Positions 27,971 to 39,200 of a DNA stretch of 64,000 nt are shown one piece after another. Positions within the stretch are counted from its first letter, which is position 1; every line of letters starts with the position of its first letter. The DNA is from Limnoperna fortunei (taxonomy: Eukaryota; Mollusca; Bivalvia; Mytilida; Modiolidae). Under the pieces are notes generated by a model. It was not told the origin of the DNA and did no database searches. It saw only the letters and a program-made list of their open reading frames with translations. The stretch covers positions 10,171,547 through 10,235,546 of the forward strand of contig OX104116.1 in assembly GCA_944474755.1 (NCBI GenBank). The letters are read 5' to 3'. The position numbers and the translations under genes are program-made.

Positions 27971-28260
27971 CAGATACGGAAGCTTGATAGCAGACATAGT
28001 GTGTAACGTACTTGGAGAGACCGCTCTTTTTGAACGATAAAGATGGCTTTGGTACATTGCGAACAATGTAGCCGCTACAAATGCTTTATTCTCCGCCCCA
28101 AGCCATAACACCATACTTTTTGTTCAAAAAAACAAAATTGAACAAAATTTTGTTCCAGATAGTCCATTCATTTTCCTTGAGATCTATCGTTTGTAAACGT
28201 GTCGCTGGATATAGCTGAAATATTGTTCGCTGGGGCTAAGGAAACTATTGAATTAATCAA
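27971..28260 (+). repeat. Family A copy, diverged
   Basis: Modules gtgtgtaacgtacttggaga, acgataaagatggctttg, gtagccgctacaaatgc and the 3' module ggatatagctgaaatattg followed by gttcgctggggctaag and a caat-like tail. Confidence 0.75.
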
Positions 28261-28335
28261 TTTCTAAATACCACATATACTAAAATATTTAAATAAGTAA
28301 CAAGATCTAAAAAATAATTTAACTTTATTGGATTT

Positions 28336-28673
28336 AATGTTTGCTTTATGTCCAGCGAGCAGTATTTCAGTTATATTCAAGACGAGAAAAAATTAACAAT
28401 AAATCAATTCAAAAAAGATGGATTAAAAAAACACATTTTTCTATGCCAATGTGAAAGTATGAGTTATGAGTCGAAAAATAAAGCCTTTTGAAGCGGCTAC
28501 AACGAGACTAATTTTATTTACATCTATAAAGGGGTCTTTAGCGTGCAGGGATCGTGGAACTCTCCAAACACGTTACCCCTGTAGCCCACTGTCAGGCTTT
28601 CCGTATTATGACCCGACATCCCACAATGAGAGGGCACCTAGTATTCGCCACCTAGGAACCACTTGAGCAGCAC
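28336..28673 (-). repeat. Family A copy
   Basis: Reverse-complement: tttgctttatgtccagcgag at the 3' end, gccttttgaagcggctac, ccaaacacgttacccctg, tcaggctttccgtattatg and the head near cacctaggaacc. The 66-codon frame at 28466-28666 is translated repeat. Confidence 0.82.
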
Positions 28674-29683
28674 CATCAACCCTCAAAGTATGATCTTATA
28701 ATTAATTTAAGAACTATTGCATTCGGGTTTTTCTTTTTAAACATGCATACATTTTTTCAGTTTTGGGGTATTTAAGTTAGGTTTTTTATTTTTGTATTAA
28801 AACAATATTTATAAACTGTTAAAGGAGATGAAAATGGTTCTCTCAAGTAAACACTTATCAGTTATATTAACCTCCAACGCTGGGATGCCATGCCATATGA
28901 CCTTTCTAAAAATATAACTATGTTTATTTGTTTTATTAATGTTCTAATATTTGAAAAATTGTTTGTATTATATTAAATTTAATAAAGATACAGATGCCAT
29001 TATCAGATGGGCATCAAGAAAAAACCAAAGGGGGACCTTTGATTATATAATGTCATATAATAATTCTGGAAATAGATACAAAGAAAACTACAGTCAGGGT
29101 ATTTTTAACCTTTAGCATTTCCGTCTTACCAGCATGTTTAATAGACTAGAGATTATAAAAATTATTGTTTGATGCAGGTTAACTATAAGGTTACTGGTAA
29201 CACGCAGGTGAAAGATACAGTTTTTATATCTAGAGAGTATATCACCCTTTAATTGGCGTAATTAAATATTTGATTACTTTGAAGGTATTACCATGCTATA
29301 CACAATGTCTATAATTACTAACTTAAGTCTATAATTACATCTTATATCAGCACTTTGGTCGATGTTTATTTTGTCATGCGCAAGGTTCATTGATCTATCT
29401 TCTCACCAATTTGAAACACCGACCAGTCTTTAAGTATCATCGTGATATGAAAGTCGTTGTTCCATTAAATCAAATCTTAGGGAAAAACCTCGCTTAATTG
29501 ATATTTGCCGCTAAACAGATTTGTAACAATTCAATGTATATTTCAACGGCAGATTAGAACATGTATATGTGTTAACCTTTACTACTTCGTTGTTAAATCT
29601 GCATATGTTATAAATTTATATGTGAAAAAAAGAATAAAATGAAAATTTATCTCTAAATTAATACATAACTACATACGTACAAG
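28674..29683. other. Immediate upstream region of the receptor gene
   Basis: No repeat recognised. If the gene has no upstream non-coding exon, the promoter and 5' UTR lie here. Confidence 0.5.
29609..29615 (+). promoter_or_regulatory. TATA-like motif upstream of the receptor start
   Basis: TATAAAT about 75 bases before the ATG. In DNA this AT-rich such matches occur by chance, and a non-coding first exon further upstream is possible, so this is only a candidate. Confidence 0.15.
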
Positions 29684-30217
29684 ATGGAAATACACGATTT
29701 TAACAACAGTGCACCGGAATTTGTTTTCGAAAATAATTCACAGCGTAATTTGACTAATTCAACAAATTTCGGGCAATCGACATTATTACCGGAAGCATTA
29801 ATTTTTTCCGCACAAAATCTGGTAGCGGTAACAGGCTATCCAATTTTATTTGTCATTGGAGCATGTGGGAACTTAACCGTTTTCATAACTTTGTTCAGAA
29901 ACCGACACGTGAAATCAAGAGTGAATATGTTTATATTACATTTATCTATAGCGGACCTTATAGTAGCTTTTGTAATATTGCCCATGGAAATCACGTGGAA
30001 TGCTACTGTATCGTGGCAAGGTGGAGATTTCTTGTGTCGTCTTTTAATGTTCTTTAGAGCCTTTGGACTTTATCTGTCGTCCTTCATACTTGTTGTCATC
30101 AGCTTAGATCGCTATTTTGCCATTGTTCATCCACTGAGTCTCAATGACTGTGATAAGCGCGGGAAGATAATGTTAAGCCTTGCCTGGATTTTTAGCGCAA
30201 TTGCTAGTTTGCCTCAG
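29684..30217 (+). CDS. GnRHR-like: Receptor exon 1: N-terminus, TM1 to TM4 (residues 1-178)
   Basis: The first coding exon starts at an ATG with A at -3 and G at +4 (a good Kozak context); an in-frame TAA lies 18 bases upstream, so this is the natural start unless an upstream exon splices in. The extracellular N-terminus (about 45 residues) has sequons at N7, N17, N22 and N25. TM1 is about 46-71 (GNLTVF with N63), TM2 about 80-104 (LSIAD, then PMEITW with an acidic E102), TM3 about 118-143 from C118 to the DRY motif, and TM4 about 160-177 ending LPQ. The exon ends in phase 0 at CAG with donor gtaaga. If this donor is not used, the frame stays open to 30442 and adds 74 unrelated residues. Confidence 0.93.
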
Positions 30218-33200
30218 GTAAGAAGTGAATTTATTTCTTGTCTTAAATCTTATCTCAGATTATTTCTCATTAGTTGCATAGAATATTTGTCTGACATGTA
30301 TGTGTGTGAGTTTGGTTATAAATTGATGTACCAATCTGTCAGGTATCTTAAACATTGGTTTGTTGTACCTAGGTTGGTGTTATTAATTCGCCGAGTCAAA
30401 GATAGTCTTTCCATCTCACGGTTTAGACATGACAATAAATAACTCTTTGGGTATCTAATAAGAGATCGGAAATGCTCACTCGTCCGGAGAACTTGATTGC
30501 ACCCATGTTTTTATTTGGTTCAGGTTACTCATTTTCAGCTTTTGTGTTTTTTTGGTTTTTGTTAGTTTGGTATATGTTTTCTAAATCCGGATTTGTAACT
30601 GTCCGTTGTTTTTCAGCTCTCGTTGTTTTGCCGGTTTCCTTGCTATTTTGCTTGCAACGATTGTATTTCTGTAAGTAAACTTGTTGCGATGTTTTTGAGT
30701 TTAAAGGCGTAATCAGCTTAACAAATATATTGACATACGTTTGTTCTTAAATATATACAACATAACTTTTACAATGTCAAATTAACATAACTCTGGCGGT
30801 CATGTGACATTTAAACAACACAAGTTTGTTTGTTTGTTTGTTTGATGGTGTTTAACTCCACTTTCAGCAATTTTTCAGCTATATCATGGCGTCCAGTTTT
30901 TATTGGGGGAGGAAGCCGGAGTACCCGGAGAAAACCCCCGACCTGCGGTAGGAAAACTGGAACAACACAAGTATATATGTTTTTGTTTGGAAAATTATCA
31001 TATTCTTTAACAATATTAATTATTATAAAAAATCAACGCTTAGGTATTCAGAACCGTCACTTGCAAATTGTATCGTCATAGTATATACAAGAAAACTTTT
31101 GATGCAGAGCATCAATTCGCCGCCGAATTATTCAAAATGTTTGCACTGTATGATAAAAATTTTACGGACGCATTTAAAACATTTTACATCTATGTTAGAG
31201 AAGTTAATTAATGTTTGTTTGTTAGAATGTTGTTTAACGCCACTTTCGGCAATTTTTCAGCTATATCATGCTATTCATGTTGTGCAATTTTTATTGGGGA
31301 GGAAGTCGGAATACCCGGAGAAAACCCCCGACCTTCCATACGAAAACTGGCAATCCTTGTCAATTAAGTTATTTTATGTTTTGTGCAGTTATAATATATA
31401 AGGTTGTAATGAGTCAAAGAAGTCAATATTGTGTTCAAATCATATACGAACAGCATGTATTTTAGACCCAATAGTCTCATTTGCTGCACTTGGCTTTGAG
31501 GCTGTGTTTAGCCTTTTGTAGCGGCTACAATGAGCCTACTCTTTTTCGAAATCTACAAAAGGGATAGTTATCATGCATGGAGCGTGACACTCACCAAACA
31601 CGTTACCCACTATGGTCCGCGGCCAGGCTTTCCGTATCATGACCTGACAACCCGCCAACCAGAGGATCTACCCTATCCGCCACCCGGGGACGCGTTGGGC
31701 TGCTCTGTGTCGAGCTCTGGGAACCGTCCCAGTATGCCGATTTCTAAATTTGCGGAAATCGAATCTTTGTTCATATATTAAATCATACATATACTTGAAT
31801 TAAAACTAATGTTCATGTGGTTCAATGAAATAAATGTTTGACATACTATTTATTTGTTGCATCATGCAAAAGACGGCATACTCCAGATTTGTATACATTA
31901 AATAGCCGTTTATACCATCCGCACAAGTAAGGGTTTCTGTGTCCACGAAACCCTGACAAAACTAGCTAGGAAATTCCCGGGCTAAAAACTGTTTTGAATG
32001 GCTACATCATGCCTTAATGTAGCCAATCAAAAGCTCGCTTTCATTCACGACTTGGTAAAGGGATATCCAGATGTCGATTGTAAATAAACCAAACGGATGT
32101 GTTGCTGTCCATGTCAAAAATCAGTGCATTTTGTACATAAGCGATAATAGTTTGTTATAACCGCCGGTTATTAATTAGTTGCGTTACGTTTTTTCACACT
32201 GAAGAATGAGTAAGAATGACTACTGCCAAACACTTTATTCTTTCAAGCAATTTTCATTAGTTGATATTTTGAAGGATTGGCGTCATACGAAAATCTTTTA
32301 GCCCGGGAATTTCCCAACTAAGTTTGTCAGGGTTTCGACCGTGAACAGATGTGGACACAGAAACCCTGACTTGTGAGGATGCGTTTATACTTGTCATCGA
32401 TTTCGATTTTTTTTCAAAGCTACGCTCATCGATAGCGCCATCACGGAAGGCAAAGAAACGGCCAGCACAATAATGGTCTCCCTGTATTATTAATTTCCGT
32501 AAAGATAATACTGAAGATATTTATCATGGCATGAACATTTGATATCACCAGAAAATTTTTTGCAGTCCAACGATATATTTGTGATAATTATTCACTCAGC
32601 TTGAACGATTGATATTCCTTTTGCTAAATTCTGTTTATTTAATGGTAATTAAGTATACTTCAAAATATGTCCTCCTTGATTCATCCTTATCAACGAAAGT
32701 GAATACAAATGGCTGGTATTAGAAATATCTGTGATAAGATTCTTTACTTGAACATACTGTCCAACTGTTTTACGGGTATTCCGGATTCCTTCCCATTTTG
32801 ATGTAGCTAAAAATGAGAAATGTCAGAAACTCAAATTGAAATTTCACAAAAAGCAAATCGAAGACATTTCAAAACAGATCTGATGTATGTTTCGGTATGG
32901 AACTGTTTACTAGATACCAATTTCATGATGTTTTATGTAGTCGGTGGTATAGTTTTCATATTTATTTTAAAATTATTATTATTCGGATTCCTTTTCTATT
33001 TCGTATGAACAAATCATTTATAAATGTTTACATTATAGCATGGCTGGTTTTTAATTTTTTTTATTATAATTATGTTTCTTTATGTTGTTGATCAATAATG
33101 ATTAAGGGTATAAGCGACACAAATCGTCGTCCTGTATTTGAAAGTCGTTTAGCGAGACAACTAAGATGCAATTCAGCAAGAATGAAATGATTTGGGTTTT

Positions 33201-36200
33201 GTGAAATAAATTATCCTCTAAGATGTGTTGGAAAAATGAATGAATGAATTGATTGATTGATTGATGTTTGCTTTACGTCCAGCGAGCAGTATTTCAGCTA
33301 TATTCAGGACGGGAACAGGTTACCTTAACAAACAATACATCAATAGAAAAGGGGGTGGGATGGGACACAGGGAACAAAATTTTTTGACTGCCACTGGAAA
33401 AGTACGGAGTATTGGGTTACAATGAGCCTACTCTTTTTCGAAATCTACAAAAGGGATCTTATCATCAAGTAACGTGGCAATCTACTTAACACGTTACTCA
33501 GTATGGTCCGTGGCCAGGCTTTGCGTATTGTTACCTGACGACCCCCTAACGAGATGATTCCTGTTAGTCTTATTGATTTATATTGTTTTCTTACCTCTTG
33601 TATATTTCCAATTTCCTTATGCGACATAATATGCCATAGTGACATTTAATGGTACACAATTATTATCATTAACGTTTTCAAAAAATAGCTGAACTATTGT
33701 ACAGTAAATGGTAAATATAAATACTTCAAATAAATTTGATATAAATTTAAGTTAATAATTTGAAACAAAAAAGGTGTCTTGTGTAAGTTCGAGAAACCAG
33801 CAAACTTGGCAACCAACAAACAAATATATCGCAAACTCGTATGTAGATCCTAACTGAATACAGGCATATAAAAAAAAATGAAGGGTTAATTAAACCAGGT
33901 TTTTGGCATACCAAACATCCTGCTTCCATTACAATGGTCCGTGAGCTAGTGCGTTGTTAAAGATGATTGGGTATCATATACCACTAGTCAGTATTAGGTA
34001 TATCTAATGATCACGCAATCAAATTCACTATGTACTGAATTAAAAAAATTGGTAAATTTATCTGCAATAATATTTTTTAAACCAGATAGAATATTTTTAA
34101 CAAGGCAATGGTATCTACAGTTAACTTATTAAAGGCGCGGACGAGTCGTTTTTTTTCTAACATTAATGGATAAGTCTTGGTGACACTTTTATAAAGTCCG
34201 TATACTTCTTGCATACCGGATCACTTATGCAATATAGACACTGTCTGCAATAGAAATTTTAGAAAGAACTGCTTACCTACATCTGATGAAGATGATTGGT
34301 CGTATTTGTTATTACAACTTTTGTTTTTATTTTTTATTTTTTTTATTACGAAATCGTTGTAATATATTTGGAACATCCGGGCGAATTTAGGTTTATGGTG
34401 AATTCAACGATTTGTATCGCCGACTTGCAGATAAATGCTATAGGTTACAATTGCGGGGAAATTTTAAAGAGGCTGGAAAATTGAGCTTAAAACGATTAAA
34501 GATAGAGGTTAAATATTGTGTCAGTGCCATTCAAATGTCATTATTTCAACCAAAATTTTCGGTCATTTTTGCCGCATGACCTATACTTTTTTATTTGTTA
34601 ATAATGAAGTTTTTCATTTCAACTTACACAAAAACTGTTTTCCGGGGGTAATTCTTTTAGGTTTTTCGCCCAAATAGACTTAATTGCCAGGCGTACCATA
34701 TGGGAAATGCATTGTAAATATTTGCTATTTTGTAACCTATATTCTTCTCCTTTATGCTAGGAAATTTGGCCATTTTTGATGTTCATAAAGAGGTAAGTGT
34801 TATACCAAAATCGAAGTCTTGTAGTGTCCGCAGTTAATAGGAATTGTAACCACGAATCACGCAAAATACATCTAATATCCTAATGTAGTCGGGCTTCGTT
34901 TTTTTCCAGAGACGTAAAAAGCCAGATTCATAGAAATAAAGAGATTAGTTTTGTATGTTTGGTAAATAGATAGGATTTTTTTGACAATGCATAAGAGTAC
35001 AAACGTTAAGTTACTTGAAAGAGAGCATGTTAAACTGATATGGAACTATTCCGTATAACGTTTTGATGGCTTCTCTGAAATAATAGTATCGAATAACTTT
35101 TTTTAGAAAGATTAATGCAGATTAAACAACAGATTAAATCTATATATAAGAACTATGTTCAGTCACTTCATTCACGCTTAAAGTTATTTTATCTTAATCA
35201 GGATCACTATTTAATGTTCAGGAAACATAAAGGTAGTCTAATAAATTCCGCTTGAAAGCTTTTGGAGATTTTGTGTACTAAATAACGTCTGCATGCAATG
35301 TTTGGATCATAAAAAGCAAATATTTTCTTATCATCTTCTGTGGTTTAATATCCTGTTGATGGTAAACGACCAACATAAATTCAGCTACGCGTTTTGTTTA
35401 ATTTTGAAAAAAGTAGTAAAATATAGATAGTTTAGAAACCTGTAACCTAAATAGCGTTAATAAAAAGTATTCGAGTTAAAAATAAAATGGGGCCTCGGTG
35501 GCCGAGTGGTTAAAGTAGTTCGTTTATTGATGATCACGTGGTCTGTCAACACTGAGATTGCTGGTTCGATTCTCACAAAAGGCAGGCAGGGTGTACTCGA
35601 ACCAATTTTAATTGACAAGGATTTCCAGTTTTCCTACTGCAGGTCGGGGGTTCTCTCCGTGTACTACGGCTTCCTCCCCCAATAAAAACTGGACGATATG
35701 ATAGAGCTGAAAAATTGCTGAAAGTGGCGTTAAAACACCATTCAAACAAACAAAGAATAAAAATAAAATAAATGTCTTTTTTGCATTGCGTTATTCCCGA
35801 AACATGATGAGTTTTGCAATAAAATCGGCGCTGATTTTGCGCAAATTTCCTCAAATTGACCCTTTAAAAGTAACCTGAACATGCACATCATGTGCATTGT
35901 AATCAACATAACTCGTGCAACAACACGTTTACCTGCATGAAACAACTGTAAACAATCTCTACTTTTTAATTACAGGCTCAATGTGAATCTTACATCGACT
36001 TGATTACTTTATTAGTCCGGGAATAATGCATTTATAGATTTCCCGCTTAACATTTCAACAAATACAAACCAGCAATGACCCTGTTACGGACAAATCTAAC
36101 CCGAGTAGATTGACGGCTTTTCCCTTCATCGATTATTTGTTTTGTCTTCACTGATTCAAATGAATGTCAGTCACTTTCGCCACTTCTCGTTATTTACAGC

Positions 36201-39200
36201 TGGACAAGCGTCAATGTGTCGAATGAAACCTTATTAACAAAAATAGATCTGAAAGATTATAATTACATAATTCAATAGTACTATAATCGTACCAACTCTA
36301 GAGTATTTGAAGTGTTAGAGTGTTTTCTAACAGTATAATTCAGCTACAATAACAGACATAATTGTTTTGTTATGAATTAAAATATCGATGACGTCGGAAT
36401 AGACATCAAAACATGAAAACCAATTTGTATTATTACACAACTAAAGTATAAAATTCAGGACCATTATACTATTTCGTCATTTTACAGCAGCATCACTAGC
36501 AACAAATGTATATAATTGTTTTAGGGGGCATCGGTGGCCGAGTGGTTAAGGTAGTCAACTATTATTGATCGCGTGGTCTGTTGACACTGAAATTGCGATT
36601 TTGATCTTCACTGCGGGTAGGGTGCGTTCGACTCCAGTCTAAAGGATGATCGCTGGTCAATTTTTGAGAGATTTCTGTCAGATTTTCAGAATCCTATAGA
36701 TTTTACCATTAAAATAGGGATAATTTTTTTGCCCCGCAACCCCCTAATTTCTTTTAATAATAGGGTTTATTGGGTCATGTAAAGCTAATTTACAAAGTTT
36801 TATAAATTTCGTGTTATTTTTTCATAGGTTTTTACACTAAAACATGTCCAATGCTAAACCTATGAAAAAGTCAGAAAAAGCTTTTTCCCTCCAAATTTTG
36901 GATGCTTATTATCTCGAAAAAGAGTTCAGCAACCTATGAATCTTTTAAGCTTATTTTGTACCTTTAACTATGGTCTATTTTTCAAATATATAAATTTAGA
37001 TACCTTGTTATTTTCAACATGAACATCCTTAATTGACAAGGATTGCCAGTTTTCCTAATGAAGGTCCGGGTTTTCTCCTGGTATTCCGGCTTCCTCCTCC
37101 AATAAAAACTGGACGCCATGATATAGCTGGAAAATTGTTGATAGTGGCGTTAAACAACATTCAAACAAAAAAATAGTATTGTTTTATGAAGAACACATCA
37201 CTTTAAAAGTTATACATAAAGTACATTGAGAACAGGTTAAGACATTAGAACATACATAATCAATTATTTTCAAAGCCTTTGTGTTAATTGAAAGCTGCTG
37301 CATACTAGTGATCACAGGAAAACCCTAGGAATTTTCGTGCTTGGCATAACTTTATATTTCAACACAATAAAGCACATCAATATTTTATGTTGTTGAAAGT
37401 CGATCATATTTCTAATGTTTTAACCACGCAACCGCATTGATTAATTTTTCTGCGTGTAATTACAGGTATTGGGAACATATTATGTCCCAAATGTAAATTG
37501 ATTGATTGGATGTTTGCTTTACGTCCAGCGAGCAGTATTTTAGCTATATTCAGGACAAGAACAAGTCAACAAACAATAAATCAATTAAAAAAAATTGATC
37601 AAAGGGCAATCATCTTACCTATCCTTATCGACTTGCCGAATTCTACAGAAGGAGTCTTTACTGTGCAAGGCGTGTGGCACTCTCCAAACACGTTACCCAC
37701 TGTGGTCCGCTGTCAGAGTTTCCGTATAATGACTTGATTTTTTGATACCTCCCCCAACAAAAAGCATCCCCTATCCGCCACTGGGGGACGCGCTTAGCAG
37801 CTCAGTTGACAGAACATTTTGAAACCTCACAGTATGGTCCCAGTCACAGATGTAAAGAAAATATTGTTTATTACATTAACAGCAATGAATGAAATACCGA
37901 GATTTCCGAGTAAAATAAATTCTGGTAAATCACAAGTGAAATATTTTCAATGCATTCACTCCATGGAGGTGGCGCCTTTAACGACGTTGCTTGCAAACAT
38001 TGACGCTCAAGTTCCTCAAAGTTTTCGACGACATATTAAGTATTCGTCAATGTAATGACAAGATAATCAGTAGTGCATAGTAAATGTTAAAAATATTATC
38101 ACTCGCCCTAAAAGGTATTCAGAATTAACTTGTGCGCTGAACAAGTTCCGCGCACTTGTTTAATCTGATGCGTTCTTTGGCACTCGTTGTCTTATTTTCA
38201 ATATTTATTCTGCCCAATTCATTATCATATAATTATTATTTTTATAAGTCTTCTTCGAACCATGGGCATTAACAAAGAAACAATTTCTTGAGTGAAACAG
38301 CAAACGTATCAAAGGAATCTTTAAAAATGGACAACATATCTAAATGACGAAATCGTCAGCATTATCGGCCTATATATGCTCTGTTTGGCATTAACAACAA
38401 ACGGGAAATATATAGATGAATTATCAAAAAATGTACGACTTTATGATAATGTTAGAATTTTCAAGGCATTAATGGAGTGAACTCAACAATTTATATTCAT
38501 TCCAAATTTTGTTCTTTAGTTCCGTACTTAACAACTTTACAGCTATATCGTATGTCGATTGATTCGAATTACTATGAATATCAACTTAAAAGAGGAGAAA
38601 TGCGAGCACGACCTAATCAGCTGGCTTGACAGGAGGACAATATATTCTGATTGAAGATGATACGCGTTTTGCTTTATTCTCTCTGATGAAATCGAAAACA
38701 TAAGTTAAGAACATTGAATGAAAAGTAGTATGGTGTAATGATTTTGTTCTTGTAGCAAACTTATGAAGACTTGTCAATATTTATAAATTAAGAATTTTAT
38801 TTTATTTCTTTTTCATATATAAACAAATAGTTTAATAGTTTTAACCAGCATTGGTACATGTAATCTCAACATTGAGTCAAAATAAAAGTTTATTTTAAAA
38901 TTTTCCTTTTGGCTTTTTATCTGTTCGTTTGTTGTGTTTTGTTCCTTTAGAAATTATTAGTACACTTGTAATTATAATAAACAATATATTTGCCTTTGGT
39001 AAGAGAATTATTCCCTACTTAAAATACTTTTTCCAACATCCAGAATTTGGTGGACTGTTGAGTGAATCATGTGTGCATTTCGAAAGTCTAATTATCATAG
39101 AAATTCTTGCAAAAACTTCATCTTTTGATCTTAAATTTTCGTCAAAAATATGATTTCGTTTTCCGATAGGCATAATTAATTTACTAATTGGACCAGTTAG

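Noticed and set aside
30472..30678. Hydrophobic 68-codon frame just after exon 1, looking like two membrane segments
   Set aside because: It is a T-rich tract, which gives Phe/Leu/Val codons by composition alone; it is not needed for the receptor, whose TM5 lies in exon 2.
35489..35580. Possible Ser/Leu-type tRNA gene
   Set aside because: A and B boxes are present but the spacing is long, no cloverleaf or acceptor stem closes, and the SINE body follows directly.
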